This document shows, piece by piece, positions 1 through 7,453 of a stretch of DNA of 64,000 nucleotides. The notes below the pieces were generated by a model, which did no database searches, was not told the DNA's origin, and saw only the letters and a program-made list of their open reading frames with translations. Made by a program: the position numbers and the translations under genes. Origin of the DNA: Corynebacterium sp. SCR221107 (GTDB lineage: Bacteria; Actinomycetota; Actinomycetes; Mycobacteriales; Mycobacteriaceae); the NCBI RefSeq assembly GCF_027886475.1, contig NZ_CP115670.1, positions 1,426,001 through 1,490,000 of the forward strand. The letters are read 5' to 3'. Each line of letters begins with the position of its first letter. The first letter of the stretch is position 1.

Positions 1-1
1 A

Positions 2-205
2 GCCGTGGTCGAGATGCTCGAGGCGCTCAAGCCCGCCCTGGTCGACGGTGCCGCCGTCGTCGTAGAGCGTCACGTCGATTCCCCACAGACGGCGTGGCCG
101 CGTGGCTACGAGCCCACCACCCAAAAGCTCAAGAAGCGTACCTTTGGTATTGCCCGCATGGACATGGCCGTGTTCGACCGCGAACTTGCCGAGTCCGAAG
201 AATAG
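2..205 (+). CDS. rsmD: 16S rRNA (guanine-966-N2)-methyltransferase RsmD, C-terminal part
   Basis: The frame is open from the left edge of the window, so only the last 67 or so residues are present. They show the end of a Rossmann-type methyltransferase: a helix, a strand rich in Val (VDGAAVVVERH) and a closing segment (LKKRTFGIARMDMAVF) typical of the C-terminus of RsmD. The gene lies 29 bp before coaD, and rsmD-coaD is a common bacterial pair, which supports the call. RsmD methylates a guanine of 16S rRNA in the small-subunit head. The N-terminal SAM-binding and NPPY motifs lie outside the window, so the assignment leans on context. Confidence 0.72.
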   Translation, partial: AVVEMLEALKPALVDGAAVVVERHVDSPQTAWPRGYEPTTQKLKKRTFGIARMDMAVFDRELAESEE

Positions 206-234
206 AATTTCCCCTCACAAGGAACGCACCCAAA

Positions 235-735
235 ATGACCATCACCGCAGTTTGCCCAGGCTCCTTTGACCCCATCACCATGGGGCATATGGACATCATC
301 ACTCGTGCCGCCTCCCAATTCGATGAGGTCACCGTCCTCGTGACAGGTAATCCTCATAAGAGCTCCGGAATGTTTAGCATCGACGAGCGCAAGGAGCTTA
401 TTCGGGAGGCCGTCTCGCATTTGACCAACGTCAGGGTCGACCACTGGGCAGGTCTATTGGTGGACTACACCACCGCGAATAACGTCAATGTCTTGGTCAA
501 GGGCTTGCGTACCTCATTAGATTATGAGTACGAGCTGCCGATGGCACAGATGAATCGTCGGCTGACAGGCATCGACACGATGTTTTTGATGACCGACCCC
601 AAGTACGGCTACATCAGTTCGACGCTGTGCAAGGAGGTCACCACCTACGGTGGCGATGTCTCAGAGATGCTGCCTGCCAACGTGAACCTGGCGATGCAAA
701 AGAAGATGACGCAGCTGCATTCCCAACAGGACTAA
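235..735 (+). CDS. coaD: Phosphopantetheine adenylyltransferase
   Basis: CoaD transfers AMP from ATP to 4'-phosphopantetheine, giving dephospho-CoA, the fourth step of coenzyme A synthesis in the cytosol. The 166-residue protein (family usually about 160) opens with the nucleotidyltransferase signature PGSFDPITMGHMDI, whose TxGH-type histidine binds ATP, and carries the second motif ISSTLCKEV near residue 128. The frame is open further upstream (from 94), but that part overlaps rsmD. The ATG at 235 is chosen because the conserved domain starts directly after it and AAGGAACG precedes it. coaE, the last step of the same pathway, lies 24 kb downstream. A strong terminator follows. Confidence 0.96.
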   Translation: MTITAVCPGSFDPITMGHMDIITRAASQFDEVTVLVTGNPHKSSGMFSIDERKELIREAVSHLTNVRVDHWAGLLVDYTTANNVNVLVKGLRTSLDYEYELPMAQMNRRLTGIDTMFLMTDPKYGYISSTLCKEVTTYGGDVSEMLPANVNLAMQKKMTQLHSQQD

Positions 736-750
736 GCTCTCAATGCTTTT

Positions 751-777
751 CCCGCCCGAAGGTTTGGGCGGGTTTTT
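751..777 (+). terminator. Intrinsic terminator of coaD
   Basis: A perfect 7-bp stem CCCGCCC/GGGCGGG with an 8-base loop is followed directly by five T. It ends 30 bp before the next start codon, so the permease gene needs its own promoter or read-through. Confidence 0.9.
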
Positions 778-807
778 GCATTGCTCTATATACAAGGAGA
801 ACCCACC

Positions 808-1554
808 ATGACACTCGCTGTTGTCATCTTTGTGACCGTAGCGCTCGGTGCCAGCCTGCAACGCATTTCGGGGATGGGCATGGGGCTTATTGGAGGACCG
901 ATCCTAAGCCTGTTCCTCGGGCCGGTCGAAGGAATCATGGTGGTAAACGTTTTGGCTTTCATAAACGCCATCATGAGCACGTATTCGGTGCGTCGCGATG
1001 TGGACTGGAAGAAGTTCGCGATCATCGCCGCCCCTATGGTCATTGGCGCCATACCTGGCGCATTTCTCATCAAGGCCATCAGCGGATCTCTGCTCCAGGT
1101 CATCGTCGGCTCCTTGCTCCTCATCGCTTTGGCTGTCGTAACACTGGGACAGCGTTACGTCCCGGTGGTTCGAGGCACGGGACCCGCCGTGACCGCGGGT
1201 ATCGTCGGCGGATTCATGAATACCCTGGCTGGCATCGCCGGTCCGGCGATTACGGTGTACGCACAGGCCAGCCGATGGGAGCAGCGCGCCTACGCTTCAA
1301 CCCTGCAGCCAATTTTTATTGTTTCTGCGTTCGTCTCGATAGTGGTGAAGTCGGCGACGGGGGCAGGCTCCATCGAGCACATCAGTGCGCTTGCGTGGGC
1401 CGGTGGGGTGGTTGCCATGTTCATCGGCATCTTCCTAGGCTCCAAGGTGGCAAACAAAGTGCCCCGGGACAAGGCCCGCGCCCTCGCCCTGGGGCTGGCA
1501 ACACTCGGTGGCATTAGCGTCCTTGCCCGTGGTGCAATCGGCCTGATTCAATAA
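808..1554 (+). CDS. TSUP-family membrane permease (TauE/SafE type)
   Basis: This 248-residue protein is almost entirely hydrophobic, with about eight predicted membrane segments. It has the two-fold repeat layout of the TSUP family, whose members export or import small sulfur or organic anions (sulfite, sulfoacetate, taurine products). Visible family features are a Gly-rich first helix (RISGMGMGLIGGPILSLFLG) and the matching repeat in the second half (GIVGGFMNTLAGIAGPAITVY). The ATG at 808 has AAGGAGA seven bases upstream; an in-frame start at 781 overlaps the preceding terminator. The substrate cannot be told from sequence. It stands alone between coaD and an oppositely oriented endonuclease. 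Confidence 0.82.
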   Translation: MTLAVVIFVTVALGASLQRISGMGMGLIGGPILSLFLGPVEGIMVVNVLAFINAIMSTYSVRRDVDWKKFAIIAAPMVIGAIPGAFLIKAISGSLLQVIVGSLLLIALAVVTLGQRYVPVVRGTGPAVTAGIVGGFMNTLAGIAGPAITVYAQASRWEQRAYASTLQPIFIVSAFVSIVVKSATGAGSIEHISALAWAGGVVAMFIGIFLGSKVANKVPRDKARALALGLATLGGISVLARGAIGLIQ

Positions 1555-1564
1555 GGCATGCTTC

Positions 1565-1590
1565 GCAGGCCCGCGTGGGGCCTGCTTTCC
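1565..1590 (+). terminator. Hairpin after the TSUP permease
   Basis: An 8-bp perfect stem GCAGGCCC/GGGCCTGC with a 5-base loop is followed by only three T. It lies between two convergent genes and its 3' arm overlaps a copy of the dispersed word TGCTTTCCGACG (1583-1594). Confidence 0.55.
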
Positions 1591-1605
1591 GACGTTGCGG
1601 GGCTC

Positions 1606-2619
1606 TTACCCGCCCGAGTGCTTGGGGTGCCAGGGTGGGTAGGTCCAGGTGGGGTGGCCGTTGGTGCGTTGGATGCGCCCGTGTTTGGGTGTGCTGGGGT
1701 CATCGTCGTTTCTTCCGTTGTGGAAGGCGCATAGCATGGTGAGGTTTTTACTTGCGGTGGTCCCGCCACGATTCCACGCATGGATATGGTGGACCTGGCA
1801 CTCATCGGCTGGTTTATTGCAGTCCGGGTGGGCACAGCTTAAGGATTCGAGGGTGGCTAGGTCGCGTTGCTTTTTGTTGGCAAACCTGGAGGAGCGCACG
1901 AGGTCGACGGGTCCGTCGACGGGGTGGATAAGCCCGAACCCCCACTGGTCATCAAGGATGGAGGCAACGATCTGGGTGCTGGTGCGTGTGACCCCATCGG
2001 AGCAGGTGAAGGTGGTTTCGTCTCCTGTGGCATCCAGGACGGTGGTGAGTTTGTCTAGGGGGATGGCCACGATGGGGCGAAGTGTTTTGGTGATGGTGCC
2101 GGCGTGGGGGAAGTTTTTGGCTGGGTCGGGCAGGTCTTTGAGTGTTTCGTAAAGTGTGTCGATATCGGCTGGTTCGCCGTTGATTTTCAGTTGCCAGAGG
2201 TTGTTGCGGTTGCGGTTGATGCTCACGCCTTTGACCAACCTTGCCGGTGGGGTTGCGTAGTCGTTGGTGATTGCGCGTGCGCGGGTGGCGAACTGTCCGG
2301 TGGGCAGGTTGCCGAGGTTGATGAGGTCGCGGCGTAGTTGCCATGTGGTTTTTTCGCCTGTGACTCTGCGGGTGCAGGTTTCGATGATTTCCAGGTGGGC
2401 GAGGGTAAGCCCGAGGGAGTCTATGGTTTCCCGGCAGGTGGCTTGCATCCTGGTGTAGGAGGTGGTGCCGTAGTACACCGTGGCGAGGGTTTTCAGGTCG
2501 GTGGCTGTGTTTTCGGGTAGTCCGCGTTCGACAAGCGCAGCAATTGTGCACCCGGCGGCGTCCTGGATGAGGGCGAGCGGGTTGGAAAGTACTGCTGCAA
2601 GCTGGTCGACGGGGTTCAT
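1606..2619 (-). CDS. HNH endonuclease with DUF222-like N-terminal region (13E12 repeat type)
   Basis: The 337-residue product has a helical N-terminal region of about 240 residues, as in the actinobacterial DUF222/13E12 proteins. It ends in an HNH nuclease domain with zinc-binding pairs (CAHPDCNKPADECQVHHIHAW, then NLTMLCAFHN). HNH domains cut DNA with a metal held by the His-Asn-His residues. These genes are multicopy in many actinobacteria and their role is unsettled; some are thought to be mobile. The ATG at 2619 is preferred over an in-frame start at 2655 because the family begins near MNPVDQL. A TAGTCT box sits about 10 bp upstream, so the message may be nearly leaderless. Confidence 0.82.
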   Translation of the reverse strand: MNPVDQLAAVLSNPLALIQDAAGCTIAALVERGLPENTATDLKTLATVYYGTTSYTRMQATCRETIDSLGLTLAHLEIIETCTRRVTGEKTTWQLRRDLINLGNLPTGQFATRARAITNDYATPPARLVKGVSINRNRNNLWQLKINGEPADIDTLYETLKDLPDPAKNFPHAGTITKTLRPIVAIPLDKLTTVLDATGDETTFTCSDGVTRTSTQIVASILDDQWGFGLIHPVDGPVDLVRSSRFANKKQRDLATLESLSCAHPDCNKPADECQVHHIHAWNRGGTTASKNLTMLCAFHNGRNDDDPSTPKHGRIQRTNGHPTWTYPPWHPKHSGG

Positions 2620-2771
2620 GCCCACCAGACTAGGTAGCGGTAGCCGCAGTGCCAACCGTGTGGCGGGATGCCTGTGGATAACTCGGGCGACCTGCGGTTT
2701 TCAACCTGTGGATAACTTTGCCCACGTATGCCCGGAAATCCCCCACGACCAGTGTTAATCGATGGCAATGG

Positions 2772-2810
2772 AGAAAAGGCGCGAACCCCGAAGGGATCCG
2801 CGCCTTTTCT
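2772..2810. terminator. Bidirectional terminator
   Basis: A perfect 12-bp stem AGAAAAGGCGCG/CGCGCCTTTTCT with a 15-base loop has A-rich and T-rich flanks built into its arms. It lies just after the stop of the minus-strand ABC ATPase gene, whose transcripts it would end. Confidence 0.85.
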
Positions 2811-2835
2811 TAAGCGTCCTTGCAACCAATGCACT

Positions 2836-3609
2836 CTAAAGCAGGCTCGACAGGAAAGCCTGGGTGCGCTGGTGCTGCGGGTGCTCGATGACCTGGCGGG
2901 CGGGCCCGCGCTCGACGATGTAGCCGTCGGCCATGAACACGACCTCGTCGGCAACCTCGCGGGCAAAGCCCATCTCGTGGGTCACCACCATCATGGTCAT
3001 GCCGTCGTCGGCGAGTTTGCGCATCACGTTCAAGACCTCACCGACGAGCTCCGGGTCGAGAGCGGAGGTGGGTTCGTCGAAAAGCATCAGCTTTGGCTTC
3101 ATGGCCACCGCGCGGGCGATGGCGACGCGCTGCTGCTGACCGCCGGAAAGCTGCGCGGGGTAGGCATCGGCCTTGTGCGCCAAGCCAACCTGCTCGAGCA
3201 GGCGCATGCCCTCCTCGCGGGCCTGTTGAGGCTTCAGGCCCTTGACATGCACGGGCGCCTCCATGATGTTCTCGATCGCGGTGCGGTGTGGGAACAGGTT
3301 GAAGGACTGGAACACCATTCCGATGTCGGAGCGCTGGCGGGCTGCTTCCTTCTCCGAGATTTCGTAGAGCACGCCGTTTTTCTCGCGGTAGCCGATCAAA
3401 TCGCCATCCACGTACAGGCGACCCGCGGTGATCTTTTCCAGGTGGTTCACGCAGCGCAGGAAGGTGGACTTGCCCGAACCGGACGGGCCGATGAGGCAGG
3501 TTACCTGTCCCTTTTTCACCTGGATGTCGATGCCCTTGAGCACCTCGATGCTGCCGTAGGACTTGCAGACCTGCTGGGCATCGATCATCAAGTTCTGTGT
3601 ATCAGACAC
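2836..3609 (-). CDS. Polar amino-acid ABC transporter, ATP-binding subunit
   Basis: A 257-residue ABC ATPase of the GlnQ/HisP class that powers uptake of a polar amino acid. It carries Walker A (GPSGSGKST), the Q-loop ([11 protein letters not shown]), the signature LSGGQQQR, Walker B ([12 protein letters not shown]) and the switch His (VVTHEM). The Q-loop wording and the short C-terminus are typical of amino-acid importers. The start is taken as GTG at 3609 (MSDTQNLM), preceded by AAGGAG; the longer frame to 3714 would overlap the permease gene. It is the last gene of a three-gene operon: binding protein, permease, ATPase. The exact amino acid is unknown. Confidence 0.9.
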   Translation of the reverse strand: MSDTQNLMIDAQQVCKSYGSIEVLKGIDIQVKKGQVTCLIGPSGSGKSTFLRCVNHLEKITAGRLYVDGDLIGYREKNGVLYEISEKEAARQRSDIGMVFQSFNLFPHRTAIENIMEAPVHVKGLKPQQAREEGMRLLEQVGLAHKADAYPAQLSGGQQQRVAIARAVAMKPKLMLFDEPTSALDPELVGEVLNVMRKLADDGMTMMVVTHEMGFAREVADEVVFMADGYIVERGPARQVIEHPQHQRTQAFLSSLL

Positions 3610-3631
3610 GATCGTATTCTCCTTGGGGCAT

Positions 3632-4570
3632 CTAGTGTGCGGTGGGGCGGTGAGCCTCGTCGATGATCTCAACGTTCTTGGGCAGCGCGCCCTCGGCGTC
3701 GGCAAGCGCGGCAAGCTGACGTGCGGTTAGTTCGCGACGCGCGCCCTTGGCGAAGTAGCGCTCGAGGTAATACTGGCCCACCATCAGCACGGAGGTGACC
3801 ACGAGGTACCAGGTGGCCGCAACCAATAGCATGGGTACCGGCTCGAACAGGGCGTTGGCGATGTCCATGCTGCGGCCGTAAAGCTCTTCCGAGTAGGGGA
3901 TGGCCACGACCAGCGAGGTGGTCTTGAGCAGCGAGATGAATTCATTGCCCGTCGGCGGAATGATGATGCGCATCGCCTGCGGCAAGATGGTGCGGCGGAT
4001 GGTCATCCACCAGCTCATGCCCAGCGCCTTCGATGCCTCCGTCTGGCCTTCAGGCACGGCTTCGATGCCGGAACGCACGATCTCGGCCATGTAGGCGGCC
4101 TCGTTGAGGCCAAGTCCGATGACGGCCAACACGAATGTGTTTTTGAGGACCTCTTGCAGCGAAATTTCGGTGAAACCAACATTAATGCTGGAAAAGATCG
4201 TGCCCGCCAGACCCCAGAACACCAACTGAACGTAGACCGGGGTGCCGCGGAAGATCCACAGGTAAACCCAAGCCACGGAGGACAACACCTTGTTCGGCGA
4301 CATGCGCAGCACCGCGATGATCGCGCCCAAGACCACGCCGATGAGCATGGCTAGCACGGTCAATAAGATGGTGCGCCAGGTGGCGGCGGCGATGCGGGTG
4401 TCGAACAGGTACTGCCAGTAGGTGTCCCAGCGGAAGGCCTCATTTTGGCTGGCGGAGATAAGGAACCAGGCCAAGAGCGCGAGGAGAATGATGGCAGTGA
4501 TCCATCGGCCCGGATGAGGCAGGGATTTTGCCTCGATGGGCTTTGGCGTGGGAGTAGGGGTCGTACTCAT
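3632..4570 (-). CDS. Polar amino-acid ABC transporter, permease subunit
   Basis: A 312-residue inner-membrane protein of the HisM/GlnP family. After a Pro/Thr-rich cytoplasmic start and one N-terminal membrane helix comes the conserved permease core. It includes [14 protein letters not shown] and the EAA loop ([36 protein letters not shown]) that docks on the ATPase. Only one permease gene is present, so the channel is probably a homodimer. It is separated from the upstream binding-protein gene by 99 bp that form a long hairpin, and lies 22 bp before the ATPase start. Confidence 0.92.
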   Translation of the reverse strand: MSTTPTPTPKPIEAKSLPHPGRWITAIILLALLAWFLISASQNEAFRWDTYWQYLFDTRIAAATWRTILLTVLAMLIGVVLGAIIAVLRMSPNKVLSSVAWVYLWIFRGTPVYVQLVFWGLAGTIFSSINVGFTEISLQEVLKNTFVLAVIGLGLNEAAYMAEIVRSGIEAVPEGQTEASKALGMSWWMTIRRTILPQAMRIIIPPTGNEFISLLKTTSLVVAIPYSEELYGRSMDIANALFEPVPMLLVAATWYLVVTSVLMVGQYYLERYFAKGARRELTARQLAALADAEGALPKNVEIIDEAHRPTAH

Positions 4571-4594
4571 AACGGGTTTCTTTCAAAATTCCAA

Positions 4595-4651
4595 AGAGCT
4601 TTCCCTGGCAGGGTGTAAACAGCTGTCACACCTTTTCGCAGGGAAAGCTCT
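4595..4651 (-). promoter_or_regulatory. Long intercistronic stem-loop between binding-protein and permease genes
   Basis: A perfect 13-bp stem AGAGCTTTCCCTG/CAGGGAAAGCTCT encloses a 31-base loop that itself contains a GGTGT/ACACC pairing. It sits between the stop of the binding-protein gene and the permease start, with no T-run on the minus strand. Such hairpins in other transporters protect the upstream message from 3' decay or partly terminate, giving more binding protein than permease; that role is inferred here. Confidence 0.65.
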
Positions 4652-4669
4652 AATTCTGCGTGCGAGGAC

Positions 4670-5653
4670 TTACTTTACAGGCTCGCCATTAATAAGGGCG
4701 GCTTCGATGGCACCGTCCTCGACACCCCACTGCTCGAGGATCTTCATGTAATCACCGGAGTCCATGATGTACTGCAGTGCCGCGGCGACGGCGGGAGCGA
4801 GCTCAGAGCCCTTCTTGACCGGCCAGCCGTAGTGTGCTGCGTCGAAGATGTCGCCGGTCAGCTCCAAGCGTCCTCCCGAACGCTCGACGGCCCAAGCGGA
4901 GACCGGGGAGTCGGCGGAGAATGCGTCTGCGCGACCAAGGATGGCGGCGTTGGCGGCTGCGTCGGAGGTGTCGAAGGAGAGCACGTTGATCGGCTCCTTG
5001 CCTTCCTCTTCACACTTTTGGGAGCGACCTGCAACGTCATCAGTTTCGGAGACGGTGGTGCGCTGAACCGCAACGGTCAATCCGCAGGCGTTGTCTGGGT
5101 CGACGTCGGTGTCTGGGGAGTCAGCCCACTGGATGCCGGCGTTGAAGTAGTTGACGAAGTCGAAGTTCTTCCGGCGCTCCTCGTTATCCGTGAAGCCGGA
5201 TACGCCCATGTCATTGGTGCCACCCTCGACATTGGGGAGGATAAGGGAGAAGTCCTGGTCGTTGATCTTGAGCTCCAGGCCCATGACTGAGGCCACGGCA
5301 CGGGCGAGATCGATGTCAAAACCGATGATGTTGCCCTGTGGGTCCTTGAATTCGGCTGGTGCGAATGGCGGGTTGGATCCAACAGTCAGCTCGCCCTTGG
5401 CGGCGATGTCGGCGGGGACGAGGGCTGCGATTTCGTCGACCTTGGCTGGCTTGATTTCGGTCCAGCCGTCGGGCAGGCCGCCTTCCTCGCTGGCCAGCGC
5501 GGAGTCCTCGGCGGAGGCGGAAGAGGAGGAATCGGAGGAGGTGGAGGAGCCGCCTTCGGAGTTGGTCACGCAACCGGTGAGCAAGGTTGCGCTGGCTAGT
5601 ACGGCGACGAACCCGGCAACCGGGCGCTTGGAGAACAACTTTGGAAGCATCAT
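4670..5653 (-). CDS. Polar amino-acid ABC transporter, substrate-binding lipoprotein
   Basis: This family-3 periplasmic-type binding protein captures the substrate outside the membrane. The N-terminus is a lipoprotein signal (KRPVAGFVAVLASATLLTGC) whose lipobox Cys becomes the lipid anchor. A Ser-rich linker and the two-lobed domain follow (LTVGSNPPFAPAEFKDPQGN, GFDIDLARAVASVMG, and a closing hinge YIMDSGDYMKILEQWGV). Adjacent ATGs lie at 5659, 5653 and 5650. The one at 5653 is chosen because TTAGG lies at a suitable distance; the longer frame to 5842 would put a non-signal region in front. First gene of the operon. Ligand unknown. Confidence 0.9.
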   Translation of the reverse strand: MMLPKLFSKRPVAGFVAVLASATLLTGCVTNSEGGSSTSSDSSSSASAEDSALASEEGGLPDGWTEIKPAKVDEIAALVPADIAAKGELTVGSNPPFAPAEFKDPQGNIIGFDIDLARAVASVMGLELKINDQDFSLILPNVEGGTNDMGVSGFTDNEERRKNFDFVNYFNAGIQWADSPDTDVDPDNACGLTVAVQRTTVSETDDVAGRSQKCEEEGKEPINVLSFDTSDAAANAAILGRADAFSADSPVSAWAVERSGGRLELTGDIFDAAHYGWPVKKGSELAPAVAAALQYIMDSGDYMKILEQWGVEDGAIEAALINGEPVK

Positions 5654-5677
5654 GTGCATAAACCTAACATAATTTCC

Positions 5678-5705
5678 GCCGCCTGTACGCCCTTGTACAG
5701 GCGGC
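5678..5705 (-). promoter_or_regulatory. Perfect hairpin in the leader of the amino-acid transporter operon
   Basis: Arms GCCGCCTGTAC/GTACAGGCGGC (11 bp, perfect) flank a 6-base loop, 19 to 25 bp before the possible start codons of the binding-protein gene. No T-run follows. It could be a protein operator (palindromic DNA) or an RNA stem protecting the 5' end; the sequence does not decide. Confidence 0.55.
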
Positions 5706-5878
5706 TCCCAGCCTTCTTTCACGGCACCGTGGTAGAACTCCGACATCGCCGGTGCTCCAGTTCGGCTGCATTCACGCAGCGTGAGGGCCGTTAATACCTG
5801 TATAGCGACAGAAATGTGGGCATAGTATGTGGGCTTTCTCATGCTTGCCGACGTCTACAGCAAGTGGCCAAAATCAAA

Positions 5879-5900
5879 GCGCCACCGCAGGCGGTGGCGC
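5879..5900 (-). terminator. Terminator of the DUF368 gene
   Basis: A perfect 10-bp stem GCGCCACCGC/GCGGTGGCGC with a two-base spacer is followed on the minus strand by TTTGATTTT. It lies 20 bp after the stop codon of the DUF368 gene. Confidence 0.82.
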
Positions 5901-5921
5901 AGGCACACGTGACTGATTTTG

Positions 5922-6848
5922 CTACTTTGTTGGCTGGTGCGTCTCGTTGAAGCGCTCCAGGAGCATGATCGCCCCCGCGATGACACCGCCGATGGCGAAC
6001 ACGGCGATGATCCAGCCCAGGTTATCTCCGGGGGCGAGCATGGTGGCCTGGGAGTCCTGCCACGGCCAGAGGGCGCGCAGCGAGCCGAGCATGAAACCAG
6101 CCATCGTGATCATCGTCAACGTGTGGTGCTCGGTCACGAGGTAGTCGAGGGTTTTGATGAATAGCGCCAATCCGGTGATCGCCCCGAGGATGAATACCGA
6201 CATGATCTTGAGGTCTCGGTCGGCAACCGCACCCATGATCGGTGCGTACAGGCCCATGGCAAGCAGCATGAAAGAACCGGAAACGCCGGGCAAAACAAGT
6301 GCGCACACGGCGATCGCGGCCGCGCCGAATACCACGATAAGCGAAGGATTGGGTTTTTCCGCCGCGGTGAGACCGGTGAGGAAAAAGACGAACACTGCGG
6401 CAGTGATGAAAAGGGCGATCGCTGGTGCGCGCCGCTTGGCAAAGTCGGCCTTGTCGATCATCTTGATCGGGACGATCAGGGATACCGCCACCATGCCGAG
6501 GAACAGTGCCCGGGAGGTCTCTGGCGAATTTTCCACGAAATCGTGCATGACCGAGGACAAGGTCAATACGGTGGCGACCATGCCGACGCCAACGGTGAGG
6601 ATGAAACCCCATTCGACTTTGGCCTTTTCATCTCCTGCAACCTTCTTGCGGGTGAGAACGTCCTTGACCAGGTGCAGCAGTGCGTGGCCGTTGCGGACTG
6701 CGCGGCCGTAAATACCGGTCACAAGGGCAACCGTGCCGCCGGAGACGCCGGGGACCATCTCGGCCATGCCGATGAGTCCACCGATGATGAGGTTGACGAG
6801 AAAAGACGCGGGAGTGGACTTCGTGGCCACGTTTGCGGGCGGGGTCAT
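5922..6848 (-). CDS. DUF368 membrane protein, probable undecaprenyl-phosphate translocase (PopT type)
   Basis: This 308-residue protein has about eight to ten membrane segments and the two diagnostic DUF368 repeats, MVPGVSGGT near residue 31 and VLPGVSGSF in the second half. DUF368 proteins have been shown in other bacteria to return the lipid carrier undecaprenyl phosphate across the membrane for peptidoglycan and wall-polymer synthesis. Applying that role here rests on family membership only. It is a single-gene unit with its own terminator, divergent from the tRNA downstream. No ribosome-binding site problem is seen: AAGGAG-like bases precede the ATG at 6848. Confidence 0.85.
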   Translation of the reverse strand: MTPPANVATKSTPASFLVNLIIGGLIGMAEMVPGVSGGTVALVTGIYGRAVRNGHALLHLVKDVLTRKKVAGDEKAKVEWGFILTVGVGMVATVLTLSSVMHDFVENSPETSRALFLGMVAVSLIVPIKMIDKADFAKRRAPAIALFITAAVFVFFLTGLTAAEKPNPSLIVVFGAAAIAVCALVLPGVSGSFMLLAMGLYAPIMGAVADRDLKIMSVFILGAITGLALFIKTLDYLVTEHHTLTMITMAGFMLGSLRALWPWQDSQATMLAPGDNLGWIIAVFAIGGVIAGAIMLLERFNETHQPTK

Positions 6849-7050
6849 AGAAAAGGAGAAAGTCTTTCTTTGTTCGCGGCAAGAGGAATCAAGCGCGGGT
6901 AAACAATGGTCATCGAAAGCTTACCCGACCTTGGTCCTAAACCCATGGTGCAGTGCGCGGCCCGGTGCGCACCTAGTGGTCGTCGGAAAGCAAAAAGCTA
7001 GCCATCCGATGGCCGTGAACAGGCGATTATCGCTTTGGGGAAAAGTGGGT

Positions 7051-7056
7051 TAATAT
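7051..7056 (+). promoter_or_regulatory. Putative -10 box of the tRNA gene
   Basis: TAATAT lies 11 bp before the mature tRNA 5' end, so transcription would begin about four bases before the tRNA. The -35 region is not recognisable. Confidence 0.45.
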
Positions 7057-7066
7057 CTTTTTACGC

Positions 7067-7143
7067 GCCCCAGTAGCCCAATTGGCAGAGGCAACGGATT
7101 CAAAACCCGTCCAGTGTGAGTTCGAGTCTCACCTGGGGCACCA
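7067..7143 (+). tRNA. tRNA with CAA anticodon (tRNA-Leu), short variable loop
   Basis: A 77-base cloverleaf including an encoded CCA. The acceptor stem is GCCCCAG/CTGGGGC, the D-arm contains GG in the loop, the T-arm is GTGAG/CTCAC with TTCGAGT, and the discriminator base is A. The 17-base anticodon arm ACGGATTCAAAACCCGT centres on CAA, which reads the leucine codon UUG; its last stem pair is an A-C mismatch. The variable loop is only five bases (CCAGT), whereas bacterial tRNA-Leu normally has a long extra arm. Leucine is the reading from the anticodon and from A73; the class I shape is the odd point. Confidence 0.85.
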
Positions 7144-7145
7144 CA

Positions 7146-7191
7146 AGGCCAGGTAGGAGAGGTTTTAAGCCTCGCTTCCTGGCCTATTTTT
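7146..7191 (+). terminator. Terminator after the tRNA gene
   Basis: AGGCCAGG/CCTGGCCT (8 bp, perfect) with an inner GAGG/CCTC pairing is followed by five T. It begins three bases after the tRNA end. Confidence 0.82.
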
Positions 7192-7453
7192 GACTAAAGT
7201 GTCCAAAAAGTGTCCCAAAAATCGGGGATGTGACGCAAATGTGACGGCATGTGGGTCTCGTAGGGCAAACATGGGTTAGACTTGTCGGGAGTAACAGGCC
7301 GAAACGTGGAAATTGTAAGGGACAAGGTACCAATGATTCTGTGATCTTTCGCTCCAGCTTGGGGCGCACGCTGCTCAAAGCTCACTTCGCGGCTTCGGTA
7401 CGGATGATGCATTCGTGTCGCGGTCGCCCGTATCGAAAGATCACAGCGCTACT
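7192..7453 (+). promoter_or_regulatory. Leader of the ABC-F gene: short ORF plus inverted repeat
   Basis: No gene lies between the tRNA terminator and the ABC-F gene. The stretch holds an 11-bp perfect inverted repeat, GTGATCTTTCG at 7341-7351 and CGAAAGATCAC at 7434-7444. The second arm ends 9 bases before the ATG at 7454. The first arm overlaps a three-codon ORF (ATG at 7333, Met-Ile-Leu-stop) that has CAAGG five bases upstream. The ABC-F start itself has no clear Shine-Dalgarno. This layout suggests control by ribosome stalling on the leader, as known for several ABC-F resistance genes. No terminator T-run is seen, so translation-level control is the likelier form. Confidence 0.5.

Noticed and set aside
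94..234. N-terminal extension of CoaD to 94
   Set aside because: It lies inside the rsmD gene and precedes the conserved start of the nucleotidyltransferase domain; the ATG at 235 has its own ribosome-binding site.
7143..7260. Possible phage or island attachment site at the tRNA 3' end
   Set aside because: No integrase gene, no second copy of the tRNA end and no foreign block nearby; a normal terminator follows the tRNA.
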